A stretch of DNA of 64,000 nt, from positions 1 to 64,000 of the forward strand of contig JODP01000018.1 of the NCBI GenBank assembly GCA_000719025.1, read 5' to 3'. This DNA comes from Kineosporia aurantiaca JCM 3230 (lineage in GTDB: Bacteria; Actinomycetota; Actinomycetes; Actinomycetales; Kineosporiaceae). Made by a program: the position numbers and the translations under genes. Under the pieces are notes generated by a model that made no database searches, was not told the origin of the DNA, and saw nothing but the letters and a program-made list of their open reading frames with translations. Numbering within the stretch: position 1 is the first letter of the stretch; each line of letters starts with the position of its first letter. Positions 18,892 through 28,019 of the stretch are shown here, piece by piece.

Positions 18892-19449
18892 GTGCACGAG
18901 ACCGATTTCGAAAAGCGTTACCAGCAGAACATCGACCCGTGGGGCTATCGCGACTCCTGGTACGAGCGTCGTAAATACGCTCTCACCGTGGGCTCTCTGC
19001 CCCGCGAGCACTACCGCCTGGCCTGGGAACCGGCCTGCTCGATCGGCGTGCTGACCCGGATGCTGGCCGCCCGGGCCGACCGGGTCGTGGCCTCCGACGC
19101 CAGCCCGACCGCGGTGGCCGAGGCCCGCTCCGGAGACGTTCCGGCGAACGTGGAATTCAGCGTGCAGCGACTGCCCGCCGACCCCGATCTGCCCGGCGCC
19201 GACCTGGTGGTGCTGTCCGAGATCCTCTACTACCTGAACCTTTCCGACCGGGAGCGAGTGCTCACCCAGGCCTGGGACATGCTCGCCCCGGAGGGCGACC
19301 TGATCGTCGTCCACTGGCGTTCGTCCGCAGGTGACACCTACCTCTCCGGCGACGAGACGCACACCTGGCTACGTTCCCAGCCGGGGTGGCAGCACCTGGT
19401 TACCCATCAGGACGAGGAATTCGTCCTCGACGTCCTCCGCCGACCGTGA
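18892..19449 (+). CDS. NodS-like SAM-dependent methyltransferase
   Basis: Protein of 185 aa from a GTG three bases after the previous stop. The sequence follows the NodS family closely: DPWGYRDSWYERRKYAL near residues 16-32, a SAM-binding motif CSIGVLTRML, SEILYYL and VVHWRSS. In rhizobia NodS N-methylates the deacetylated glucosamine of Nod factors. The adjacent PIG-L deacetylase would expose such an amine, so N-methylation of a de-acetylated amino sugar is a reasonable prediction, not shown. Confidence 0.88.
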   Translation: MHETDFEKRYQQNIDPWGYRDSWYERRKYALTVGSLPREHYRLAWEPACSIGVLTRMLAARADRVVASDASPTAVAEARSGDVPANVEFSVQRLPADPDLPGADLVVLSEILYYLNLSDRERVLTQAWDMLAPEGDLIVVHWRSSAGDTYLSGDETHTWLRSQPGWQHLVTHQDEEFVLDVLRRP

Positions 19450-20261
19450 GAAGCGCACCCCCGGAAGGGATCACGATCGTGGTTCCGGCCCACAACGAGG
19501 CCGGCCTGGTCCGCGAGTGCCTGGTCGCGATCCGCGCGGCCATCGCCCGGACCCGGATCCCGGTGGCCGTGGTCCTGGTCGCCCACCGCTGCTCCGACGC
19601 CACCGAACAAATTGCCCGAGAAGAACTCTCGACCCTGACCGGTCCGACCGAGGGGCTCGTGCTGACCCTGGAGAGCGGCACCGTAGCCACGGCCCGCGCG
19701 GCCGGGGCGATGGCCGGCCTGCATCTGCTCACGGCCTACGGGGTCCGGTTCGAGAGCACCTGGCTGATGTCTACGGACGCCGACAGCCGCGTTCCGAAGG
19801 ACTGGATCGACCGGTTCCGGCGCCGGATGCTCCGGGACGCGGTCGCGATCACCGGCATGGTCCGGGTCGAGGGCTGGGAGGACGATCATTTGGCCGTCTC
19901 CCCCCGGATCAGCGACGCCTACCACCGGATCATCGCGGCCGGAATGCACGGGGAGAGCCACGACCACGTCTACGCGGCCAATCTCGCGGTGCGGGCGGAC
20001 GCCTACCTCGAGGTCGGTGGCTGGCCGGATCAGGTGCCGGGTGAGGACGCGGCCCTGCTGACGGCCCTGCGCCGGAGCGGCCGCACGGTGGTCAGCGCCC
20101 CGGAGATCGTGGTCAGCACCAGCGGCCGCACCCTCCCGCGCGCGGCCGGCGGTCTCGGGGCCCTGCTCGGGCGCCTGGCCGAGGCGTATCCGGAAGCGCC
20201 GACGACATCCGCGAAAGCCGCCCAAATCATCCCCAGACAGGCACTACGCTTACGCTCATGA
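19446..20261 (+). CDS. Family 2 glycosyltransferase
   Basis: Protein of 271 aa. The GT2 fold start ITIVVPAHNEAGLVRECL is near residue 8 and the metal/nucleotide motif is STDADSR. No membrane segment is seen, so it is a cytosolic or peripheral enzyme. GTG at 19446 overlaps the methyltransferase stop (GTGA), and its own stop overlaps the lipoprotein start. It is the sugar-transfer step of the four-gene pathway. Donor and acceptor cannot be predicted. Confidence 0.88.
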   Translation: MRSAPPEGITIVVPAHNEAGLVRECLVAIRAAIARTRIPVAVVLVAHRCSDATEQIAREELSTLTGPTEGLVLTLESGTVATARAAGAMAGLHLLTAYGVRFESTWLMSTDADSRVPKDWIDRFRRRMLRDAVAITGMVRVEGWEDDHLAVSPRISDAYHRIIAAGMHGESHDHVYAANLAVRADAYLEVGGWPDQVPGEDAALLTALRRSGRTVVSAPEIVVSTSGRTLPRAAGGLGALLGRLAEAYPEAPTTSAKAAQIIPRQALRLRS

Positions 20262-20653
20262 AGTTCTCGGGGATTCTGATCGGTGGCTGGGTGGCGGCCG
20301 GCGCGGCCCTGACCCTGGCCGGTTGCAGTGGTTCGTCGTCCGGCCCGAAACCGGCTGATACGGCCGCCGAGACGGTGACCGCACCGACCACGATGGCCGA
20401 CACCGGCTGCGCCTCGGGCTCCGAACTGGCCGATCGGATGGGCGATCCGCGGGTTTCGCAGATCCGGGTTCTCGGCGACTGCCAGACCCTTTCGGTCAGC
20501 ACCGTGCTCACCGACAACGAGGCCGACCTGGCCCGGCTGGTCTGCGAAGCGGCCGTACAGCAGGCCGCCGGGGCGTTCGGCAGCGTCAAGGTGATCAGCG
20601 ACAGCGGCACCGTGCTGGCCACCGGCGCCGACGGCCGCCCCTGCGCCCAATAG
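20258..20653 (+). CDS. Small secreted lipoprotein
   Basis: Protein of 131 aa with a signal peptide and lipobox LAGC (Cys about residue 23), a Ser/Thr/Pro-rich linker, and a small domain with cysteines in pairs (GCASG, GDCQT, LVCEAA, RPCAQ). ATG overlaps the glycosyltransferase stop (ATGA), which ties it to the operon. Function unknown; it could be an extracellular partner of the pathway or simply a co-transcribed envelope protein. Confidence 0.8.
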   Translation: MKFSGILIGGWVAAGAALTLAGCSGSSSGPKPADTAAETVTAPTTMADTGCASGSELADRMGDPRVSQIRVLGDCQTLSVSTVLTDNEADLARLVCEAAVQQAAGAFGSVKVISDSGTVLATGADGRPCAQ

Positions 20654-20660
20654 CTCCAGT

Positions 20661-21410
20661 TCAGGTCGGCCGGGCCACCAGCCGCAGATCCGGCCCGGAG
20701 CGGGCGATGTCGAGCAGTTCCAGCCGCATGATGTCGGCCATCGTGCCGATCCCGGCGTCCAGCAGCCCACTCTTGCCCGAGCCCAGCAGCGCCGGCGCCA
20801 CGTAGGTGATCATCCGGTCGACCAGACGCTCGGCGATGAACGAGCCGGCCAGCGTCGGGCCACCTTCCAGAAAGACCGCCCGAACCCCCCTGCGGTACAG
20901 CGCCTGCAGCAGATCAGGCACCGAAAGACCCTGCTGCGAGCGCGGAACCCGGATCACCTCGGCCGGTGATCCGATCAGATGGTCGGCCCCGGCATCCGGC
21001 GCCACCGCAATGATGGTCGGCGCCGTCCCCTCCAGAACCCTTGCCGTGGAGGGCGTCCGCGCGTTGGTGTCGACCACCACCCGGTACGGCTGCCCCTTCG
21101 TCACCACCGCGGACAGGTCCAGTCGCGGGTCGTCGTTGCCGCGCACGGCCAGATTCGGGTCGTCCGCCTGCTGGGTGCCGGAGCCGACCACGGTGGCGTC
21201 GCAGCCGGCCCGTAGCAGGTGCACCTCGGCCCGGCTGGTCGGACTGGTGATCCACTGACTGGTGCCGTCCGCCGCGGCGATCCGGCCGTCCAGGGTCGCC
21301 GCGAACTTGTACACCACGAAGGGCCGCCCGAGCGCGTTCACCGCCGCCCATTCGTCCCGGCCCACCAGATCTTCGATCGAGCCGGACAGCCCCGAGGTCA
21401 GGGTGCTCAC
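20661..21410 (-). CDS. RibD C-terminal-type pyrimidine/dihydrofolate-like reductase
   Basis: Protein of 249 aa related to the reductase half of RibD (FVVYKFAATLDGRIAAADGTSQWITSP, then VGSGTQQADDP and FLEGGPTLAGSFI), which reduces the ribosyl side chain in riboflavin synthesis with NADPH. No deaminase half is present and no riboflavin genes are nearby, so it may be a stand-alone homologue with another substrate. Start GTG at 21408-21410 overlaps the stop of the upstream HTH regulator gene (GTGA); a longer N-terminal frame was rejected because it lies inside that regulator. Confidence 0.85.
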   Translation of the reverse strand: MSTLTSGLSGSIEDLVGRDEWAAVNALGRPFVVYKFAATLDGRIAAADGTSQWITSPTSRAEVHLLRAGCDATVVGSGTQQADDPNLAVRGNDDPRLDLSAVVTKGQPYRVVVDTNARTPSTARVLEGTAPTIIAVAPDAGADHLIGSPAEVIRVPRSQQGLSVPDLLQALYRRGVRAVFLEGGPTLAGSFIAERLVDRMITYVAPALLGSGKSGLLDAGIGTMADIMRLELLDIARSGPDLRLVARPT

Positions 21411-22621
21411 GGCGTCCCCGTCTGCACGGCCCCGACCAGCGACTCGCCGAACTCGATCACCCGGCGGTCGGCGATGTCCTGGTCGGCGGCCACGTCGGTC
21501 ATCGCCTGCAACTCGTCCAGGGTGCGCCGGGAGCCGGTGTCCACCGCGATCTCCAGCGCCTGGCTGCCGACGTCGACCGCCTCGTCGATCCGCCGCAGCA
21601 TGGCCAGCGCCTTGGACTTGCGGGCCATGTGCAGCCCGCGCTCGCGCCGGTACTCCTGCGGCCACTCGGTCAGCGCGCGGTCGTAGGAGTTCACCGCGTC
21701 CTGCGCCCGGCCCAGGGTGATCAGGACGTTGGCCCGCTGCGCGGCCACGTAGCCCTCGGTGCACCACTCGGCCAGATGCCAGGGCTCCGCGGTCTGCTCC
21801 CCGGGATCGTCCTGCACCAGGTTCAGCGCGTCGTCCATCGCGTTCAGGGCCCCGGTCTCGTCACCCTCGATGGCCAGCCCGGCCGCCCGCTGCTGGGCCG
21901 CCGCGGCCCGAATCCGCGGAGCCGACCCGGCCCGCCGCTCGGCCGCCTCGCCGAGCCCGATCGCCAGCGACGACTCCTGCCCGGCGGCCGCCTGCTGGGC
22001 CCGGCGCATCAGCGTGTACGCCGCCAGGTCGGTGTTCTCGCTGGCCTGGGCCCACTCGACGGAACGCCCGGTCCACACCCCGCTGCGCACCGACTGCCCG
22101 GCATCCTCGAACAACCAGCCCTGGAACTCCGCGTAGAGGGTCGCGAGGTCGAACACCCGGCGCCTGAGGTCCCCCCGAGCGGACCCCAGCATGTCCTGGA
22201 CGTTCGACACCTGCTCCCCCACCGTCGCGATCAGGCGACCCGGGCCCAGCATGGAATCGGAGCGGACCAGCGAGGCCCGCAACGTGGTCAGTTCGTCGAT
22301 CACCTGGGCACTGACCGGCAGCGAGGGACGCACCGACGGACGCCGGCCCTCCGGCGGCGGCACCGGGTCGAACTCGGCGGGCTCGCCGGTGCCGAGGAAG
22401 GCCTGGAACCGGTGCACCGACTCGCGGCTGGCCCGGCTCAGCGCGGTGTCCAGCGCGGCCTGCATCTCCGGCAGCGGCTCGATGTCGGCGCCGCGCGCCT
22501 CCCAGTTGCTCACCGTCCGGACCGCGACGCCGAGGTGGTCGGCGAACCCGATGACCGTCATCCGCAGGGCCCGGCGTAGAGCCCGGGTTTCCCGCCCTGT
22601 CCAGCGTTCGACCGCGATCAC
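21407..22621 (-). CDS. XRE-type HTH regulator with TPR-like region
   Basis: Protein of 404 aa starting GTG. The N-terminal HTH (RALRMTVIGFADHLGVAVRTVSNWEARG, about residues 18-45) is followed by helical repeats (ANVLITLGRAQDAVNSYDRAL). It is a close paralogue of the regulator at 38133-39782, sharing ERWTG and the RGADIEP(L/M)PE block. It is coupled to the RibD-type reductase downstream and is probably co-expressed with it. Confidence 0.85.
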   Translation of the reverse strand: MIAVERWTGRETRALRRALRMTVIGFADHLGVAVRTVSNWEARGADIEPLPEMQAALDTALSRASRESVHRFQAFLGTGEPAEFDPVPPPEGRRPSVRPSLPVSAQVIDELTTLRASLVRSDSMLGPGRLIATVGEQVSNVQDMLGSARGDLRRRVFDLATLYAEFQGWLFEDAGQSVRSGVWTGRSVEWAQASENTDLAAYTLMRRAQQAAAGQESSLAIGLGEAAERRAGSAPRIRAAAAQQRAAGLAIEGDETGALNAMDDALNLVQDDPGEQTAEPWHLAEWCTEGYVAAQRANVLITLGRAQDAVNSYDRALTEWPQEYRRERGLHMARKSKALAMLRRIDEAVDVGSQALEIAVDTGSRRTLDELQAMTDVAADQDIADRRVIEFGESLVGAVQTGTP

Positions 22622-22971
22622 GATGCCGCTCCATTCCCCGACGAACCCTCGCGCCTTGTGGGCCGAGTGGGCCGAGTCGATCCCCGAAATCCCGATTCAG
22701 GTTAAGTCGGGTTTGATCGAATCCCCAGAGTCATTGCATTGCCGTTGCCACATCCGTCACGATGCGCGACTGACGGTTACATAGGTGCACGTTTGAACCC
22801 GGCCGATACCGGCCGTGGCAACCCATCGTGACCTGCCGTGAGGCAAATCACCCCAGGTCAGCGCACTGGGCCACGATCACCGGAGGCCGCGTCAAGATCC
22901 GGTCGGGATCGCTGCAAGTCCCGTCAAGAAACTGTCAACGCATCTGCCCTTCCCATTCGTGCGGAGGTGTG
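22622..22971. other. Intergenic region before the kdp remnant
   Basis: No intact gene is seen. It holds the promoter of the minus-strand HTH regulator and, on the plus strand, probably the place where kdpFAB and the first half of kdpC once stood, but I could not recognise their sequence here. Confidence 0.4.
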
Positions 22972-23142
22972 CTGATCACGTCGACAGCAAGCGGGTGTTC
23001 GACCTGCCGGTCGCGCGCGTACGGAGCAACGTGGCAGGGACACTGCAACGGTGGGGAAACTGATCCTCGAGCAAACCACCGGGCGCGCGTTGGCGAGCCG
23101 ACGGTCACCGTGCTGGAACTGACCGCTGGAATGAAGGGCTAG
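22972..23142 (+). pseudogene. kdpC: kdpC remnant (C-terminal part, frameshifted)
   Basis: Pieces of the KdpC C-terminus occur in order but in different frames: LITSTASG then SRAYGATWQ (compare the family pattern LVTASGSGLDPHISPAYA), then ATVGKLILEQTTGRAL in another frame (compare ATVRKLVADHTSGRTL), then GEPTVTVLELT back in the first frame, ending at TAG 23140-23142. KdpC is the small subunit of the high-affinity K+ pump KdpFABC. It sits 12 bases before kdpD, the normal order. Most of the gene and all of kdpFAB are absent, so this is a decayed scrap. Confidence 0.75.
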
Positions 23143-23154
23143 GAGCAAAGGACG

Positions 23155-25508
23155 ATGGCGGGCCAGTTGCGGGTGCATCTTGGGGCAGCGCCCGGCGTGG
23201 GTAAGACGTACAAGATGCTCGAGGAAGGACACCGGCGCCGCGAGCGCGGCACCGACGTGGTCATCGGCTACGTCGAGACCCACGGCCGGGAGCAGACCGA
23301 GGCGATGATCGGCGACCTCGAAGTGCTGCCGCGACGGACCATCACTTACCGGGGCAGCAGCTTCACCGAGATGGATGTGGACGCGGTGATTGCTCGCGGC
23401 GCCGAGGTGGTGCTCGTGGACGAACTGGCGCACACCAACGTGCCGAGCTCCCGCAACGCGAAGCGCTGGCAGGACATCGAGGAACTGCTGGACGCCGGGA
23501 TAACGGTGCTGACCACGGTCAACGTGCAGCACCTGGAATCGATCAACGACATCGTCCGGCAGATCACCGGGGTACCCCAACGCGAGACCGTGCCCGACGA
23601 GGTGGTCCGCCGGGCCGACGCGATCGAACTCGTGGACATGGCGCCGGAGTCGATCCGGCGGCGGATGGCGCACGGCAACATCTACCGGCCCGAGAAGATC
23701 GACGCCGCCCTGGGCAACTACTTCCGGGTGGGGAACCTGACCGCGCTGCGCGAGCTGGCCCTGCTCTGGCTGGCCGACAAGGTCGACGACGAGTTGGAGA
23801 GTTATCGCGCGTCACACGACATCTCAGAGACCTGGGAGGCCCGGGAACGCGTCGTGGTGGCGCTGACCGGCGGCCCGGAAGGCGAAACGCTCATCCGTAG
23901 GGCGGCTCGCCTGGCCACTCGCTCGCGCGGCGCTGATCTCCTGGCTGTGCACGTGGCCCGTAACGACGGTCTGAGCGGGGGTAGCCACGCCCACCTGGTG
24001 GCCCAGCGCACCCTGATCGAGGATCTGGGCGGTACCTATCACCAGGTTGTGGGCAACGACATCCCCACGGCCCTGCTCGACTTTGCTCGCGGGGTAAACG
24101 CAACCGAACTCGTGTTGGGCGTCTCCCGGCGGGGTCGGCTGCCCTCGCTGCTCTCACCCGGGGTAGGCGTCACCACCACGAACGGCGCCGGACCGATCGA
24201 CGTACACCTGGTCACTCACTCCCAAGCGCACCAAGGTCGCGCGTTACCGCGGGCGGAAAGCGCCCTGAGCCGCAACCGACGCTTGGCCGGTCTGCTGGTC
24301 GCGGCGGGCGGACTGGCCCTGATCACCTTGCTGCTGACACATCTGCGCGGTCAGGTCTCGCTGGGGAGCGACATCCTCTTCTACCTGGCCGCGGTGGTGA
24401 TCGTGGCGCTCGTCGGTGGCCTCTGGCCGGCGCTGTTCGCCGCGATCGCCGGATCAATGCTGCTAAACTTCTACTTCGCCCCTCCCATCCACACCGTCAC
24501 GATCGCGACGCAGGAGAACGTCCTTGCTCTGATCGTGTTCTTGATCGTTGCGGTTGCGGTCAGCGCCACCGTGGATCGGGCCGCCCGCCGGACCCGAGAA
24601 GCGGCCTCGGCGCGGGCGGAGGCAGAGACCTTGTCCACCCTGGCAGGGAGCGTCCTGCGCGGCGCCGAGCCGTTGCCGGCGTTGCTCAATCAGCTCCGCG
24701 AGACGTTCCACTTCAGCGGAGCGACCTTGCTGCAACGCAAGCCCGACGCAGCCCGTAGCCCAGACCTTCAGCACGATCCAGACGCTTGGCGGGTCGTCAC
24801 CTCGGTCGGCATCCCCCTGCGTACGCCCGGGGAGGGGGATGCTGAGGTCCTGGCCGACGAGGGCGTCTCCCTGGTGCTCGGCGGTCATCCTCTGGCGGCC
24901 TCCGACCGTCGCGTTGTGCAAGCCTTCGCGGCTCAGGCGGTGGTCGCGATGCGGCAGCAGCAACTGCACGAGCAGGCGGCCTCGGCCGGCCCGTTGGCGG
25001 AGGTGGATCGGATGCGGACGGCCCTGTTGTCGGCCGTAAGTCACGATCTGAGGACGCCGTTGGCAGCGGCGAAGGCAGCGGTCGGCGGCTTGAGGACGCC
25101 CGGGGTCGAGTTCAGTGCGGACGACCGGGGCGAGTTGCTGGCCAGCGTCGAGGAGTCGCTCGACCGGCTGACCCGGCTGGTGGACAACAGCGAGTACTGG
25201 TCAATCTGCTGCGGAATGCGCTACGGCACAGCCCATCCGGCAGCCCGCCAATGATCGTGGTGAGCGCCCACGCCGGAGAGGTGGAGACCCGGGTGATCGA
25301 CCGCGGGCCCGGCATTCCGACCGAATTGTGGGACGACGTGTTCCTGCCGTTCCAGCGCTTCGGCGACCGGGACAACGGCACTGGGGTAGGACTTGGGTTG
25401 GCCCTGTCGCGCGGTCTGACCGAAGCGATGGGCGGCAGCCTTACCCCGGACACGACCCCCGGTGGAGGACTGACCATGATCGTGAGCCTTCGGCAGGTGG
25501 AGGCCTGA
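23155..25508 (+). pseudogene. kdpD: kdpD sensor kinase, broken by a deletion with frameshift
   Basis: The first frame encodes 678 sound residues: the KdpD Walker A GAAPGVGKT near residue 8, a universal-stress-like domain, four membrane segments (about 375-470), a GAF-like part and the phosphoacceptor H-box AVSHDLRTPLA. After LTRLVDN (codon ends 25188) the frame runs into 21 foreign residues and stops at 25254. From 25191 a different frame resumes KdpD sequence, RVLVNLLRNALRHS, and continues through DRGPGIP and GTGVGLGLALSRGL to the stop at 25508. By comparison with the family a stretch of several dozen codons between the second dimerisation helix and the ATPase N-box region is gone. A functional kinase is unlikely. 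The AGGAGCAAAGGACG ribosome site is intact. Confidence 0.85.
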
Positions 25509-26182
25509 TGACCAGGATCCTGGTGGTGGACGACGAGCCGCAGATGATCCGGGTGCTCCGGATCAACCTGCTGGCCCGGCAGTACGAGGTGGTGACGGCC
25601 GGTACCGGTCAGGGCGCGCTGGACGCGGCCCGGCAGGACCGCCCGGACATCGTCGTGCTCGACCTCGGCCTGCCCGACCTGGACGGCGTCGAGGTGATCC
25701 GGCAACTGCGGACCTGGACCCAGGTGCCGGTGATCGTGCTCTCCGGCCGGGCCGACAGCCACGACAAGGTCGACGCCCTGGACGCCGGCGCCGACGACTA
25801 CGTAACCAAGCCCTTCAGCGTGGACGAGCTACTGGCCCGGATCCGGGTGGTGGCCCGCCGGCAGAGCACGCCCTTCGAAGAGGCCCCGGCCGAGGTGCAG
25901 ATCGGCACGCACCGGGTGGATCTGGTGCGGCACGTGATCACCCCGGACGACGTGCACCTGACCAAGACCGAGTGGCAGCTGCTGGCCGCGGTGGTGGCCG
26001 AGCCGGGCAAGCTGCTCAGCCAGCGCTACCTGCTGGAACAGGTCTGGGGGCCGACCTACCGGGCCGAGACCCAGAACGTCCGGCAGTACATGGCCCAGCT
26101 CCGCCGCAAGCTGGAGATCGACCCCACCCGCCCCGCCCACCTCCTCACCGAGCCCGGCATGGGCTACCGCTTCCAACCCTGA
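25508..26182 (+). CDS. kdpE: KdpE response regulator (OmpR family)
   Basis: Protein of 224 aa, complete. The receiver domain has the acidic pair DDE near residue 8, phosphoacceptor Asp in VVLDLGLPD, and Lys in TKPFSV; a winged-helix DNA-binding domain follows (TKTEWQLLAAVVAEPGKLLSQRYLLEQVWG). ATG overlaps the kdpD stop (TGATG). KdpE normally activates kdpFABC on potassium limitation or osmotic stress. Here its kinase is broken and the pump genes are not in the window, so it either works with another kinase or is on the way to loss. Confidence 0.92.
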   Translation: MTRILVVDDEPQMIRVLRINLLARQYEVVTAGTGQGALDAARQDRPDIVVLDLGLPDLDGVEVIRQLRTWTQVPVIVLSGRADSHDKVDALDAGADDYVTKPFSVDELLARIRVVARRQSTPFEEAPAEVQIGTHRVDLVRHVITPDDVHLTKTEWQLLAAVVAEPGKLLSQRYLLEQVWGPTYRAETQNVRQYMAQLRRKLEIDPTRPAHLLTEPGMGYRFQP

Positions 26183-26185
26183 CCT

Positions 26186-26330
26186 CCCCACAAACCCTTC
26201 CGTGATCATGCACCTCCGCCCTCGTGATCATGGACTTTCTCCCCCGTGATCATGGAGTTTCATCCCGGCTGGTTCTGCATGATCACGGGGGCGCTTCTGC
26301 ATGATCACGGAAGGGTTGGGGGAGGTTAGG
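26186..26330. repeat. GTGATCATG intergenic repeat cluster, copy A
   Basis: Three direct copies of CGTGATCATG(C/G)A (near 26201, 26223 and 26245) are followed by two inverted copies TGCATGATCACGG (near 26276 and 26298). The outermost arms extend to a long pairing, AACCCTTCCGTGATCATGCA with TGCATGATCACGGAAGGGTT. It lies directly after kdpE. Confidence 0.85.
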
Positions 26331-26376
26331 GGTGGCTCACCATCGGGCGTTCAGGGGACCTGGCTAGCATGCGGCA

Positions 26377-27585
26377 ATGGGCGCCGGTGAAACACAGCAC
26401 GACGATCGGGTGGGTTATGACGTGGTCGTGGTGGGCGCCGGGCCGGCCGGGAGCAGCGCCGCGGCGGCCGCGGCCCGGATGGGCGCCCGCACGCTGATCG
26501 TCGAGCGCGCCCAGTTCCCCCGTTACAAGACCTGCGGCGGCGGCCTGATCGGGGTCAGCCTGGCCCAGCTCGAGGGCCTGGACGTGCCGGTCAAGCAGGA
26601 GATCGTCCAGGCCTCGTTCAGCTACCGGGGACGGCACCCGGCCGACCGCCGCTCCGCCGAGCGGATGCTCAGCCTGGTCGACCGCAGCGAGTTCGACGCG
26701 GCCCTGCTCCAGCAGGCCGCCGGCCTGGGCGCCGAGATCCGCTCCGGGGTCACCGTCACGGCGGTCACCCGCGATGTCGACGGGGCCCTGCTGTCCACCT
26801 CGGCCGGGCCGATCCGGGCCCGCTACGTGGTCGGCGCCGACGGCAGCGCCAGCCGGATCGCCCGGCACGTCGGGGTCACCCTGGGCCAGGTCGACCTCGG
26901 CCTGGAGTACGAGCTGAAGGCCGAGGAGCACCACCGCCGGGCCTGGGCCGGGCGGATCCACATGGACTGGGGCCCGATCCCGGGCTCGTACGGCTGGGTC
27001 TTCCCCAAGGGCGACACGATCACCATCGGCGTCATCGCCCGCCGCGGTACCGCCGACGAAGCCCGCACCTACCTGAGGGATTTCGTCCAGCAGCAAGGCT
27101 TGGCGGACGCCGAGGTGCTGCGGGACTCCGGCCACCTGACCCGCTGCCGCACCGTCGACTCCCCCCTCGGCCAGGACCGGGTGCTGGTCGCCGGGGACGC
27201 GGCCGGGCTGCTCGAACCCTGGACACGGGAAGGTATTTCGTACGCACTGCGGTCCGGCCGGATCGCCGGTGAGTGCGCCGCCAAGGCCGCCGGTCCGAAC
27301 GGGATGCCGCCCAGCTTCGGCGATTTCAGCCGGGTGGTGCGCGACTACACGATGCGGATCACCGAGGAGCTGGGGCCGGAGATGGAGGCGGGGCGGGTGT
27401 TCCTGCGCGCCTTCGAGCGGCACCCCTCGGTGATGCACACCCTGCTGACCCGCACCCCGATGGGCTGGCGGGAGTTCCAGCGACTGTCCCGCGGCCAGAC
27501 CACGGTGGCCCGGGTACTGCGGTTCGCCCCCGCCCGCTGGCTGATGCGCTCGCTCAGCGGGATGCCGGTCCCTCGCCCGGCCTGA
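26377..27585 (+). CDS. Geranylgeranyl reductase-family FAD oxidoreductase
   Basis: Protein of 402 aa. An N-terminal Rossmann dinucleotide motif VVVGAGPAGSSAA is at about residues 16-28, followed by the family motif FPRYKTCGGGL, a second flavin motif VLVAGDAAGLLEPWTREGISYAL and a helical C-terminus. Members of this family reduce isoprenoid double bonds, for example in menaquinone or archaeal-type lipids, using FAD and a reduced donor. No isoprenoid genes flank it. It stands alone between repeat copy A and a hairpin terminator. Confidence 0.88.
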   Translation: MGAGETQHDDRVGYDVVVVGAGPAGSSAAAAAARMGARTLIVERAQFPRYKTCGGGLIGVSLAQLEGLDVPVKQEIVQASFSYRGRHPADRRSAERMLSLVDRSEFDAALLQQAAGLGAEIRSGVTVTAVTRDVDGALLSTSAGPIRARYVVGADGSASRIARHVGVTLGQVDLGLEYELKAEEHHRRAWAGRIHMDWGPIPGSYGWVFPKGDTITIGVIARRGTADEARTYLRDFVQQQGLADAEVLRDSGHLTRCRTVDSPLGQDRVLVAGDAAGLLEPWTREGISYALRSGRIAGECAAKAAGPNGMPPSFGDFSRVVRDYTMRITEELGPEMEAGRVFLRAFERHPSVMHTLLTRTPMGWREFQRLSRGQTTVARVLRFAPARWLMRSLSGMPVPRPA

Positions 27586-27603
27586 CCCCCAGCTGAGCTT
27601 CAT

Positions 27604-27624
27604 GAGGACAGATCGGCTGTCCTC
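27604..27624 (+). terminator. Hairpin after the FAD oxidoreductase
   Basis: GAGGACAG-ATCGG-CTGTCCTC, a perfect 8-bp stem 18 bases after the stop codon, followed by TTAAGTTGT. The same ATGAGGACA/TGTCC arms recur at 30047-30071. Confidence 0.6.
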
Positions 27625-28019
27625 TTAAGTTGTCTGCCAACGATGTCTGGTCACTGTGCGCGACTGACAGGATCGCCGCGTCGGCAGGTACCCCCGACTC
27701 TGCCCCTAGGGCCGGCGGGGCCGCGGTGACGGACAGTCCGAAGCCCCACCGCCGCCCCGCCCACCAGTTCTCCCGGCGTGATCCCGCCGTTCGGACGACA
27801 CGCCTGGTCAGCAAGGCTCTGCCGGACTACTGGCGAGGAACCCGATAGGAATTCCCTGGACGGCCGGTCAGAGAAATCTCGGCCCCGGGCCGCCGTTTCA
27901 CCCAAAGGGCCGATTTCGGACTTACCCTTTTGTACTGAGTTGCATATCGTAATGACAGCAGCGTGCGCGCTGACCCGGCGAGGGCACGGTGCGACTGGAC
28001 CTTTGATGGGAGGCCAGCC
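27625..28019. other. Upstream region of the HTH regulator
   Basis: No gene is supported. It should hold the promoter for 28020; an AT-richer patch around 27920-27955 (TTTTGTACTGAGTTGCATATCGTAATG on both sides of the most likely -10) is the best candidate by eye. Confidence 0.35.

Noticed and set aside
22990..23080. LPVARVR in a third frame as part of the kdpC remnant
   Set aside because: It resembles KdpC but is in a frame and position that conflict with the better ordered blocks TASG, SRAYG, ATVGKL and GEPTVTVLELT, so I treat it as chance.
26186..26330. Insertion-sequence ends or attachment site for the GTGATCATG clusters
   Set aside because: No transposase or integrase is near, no target duplication is seen, and the same structure recurs at several gene ends.
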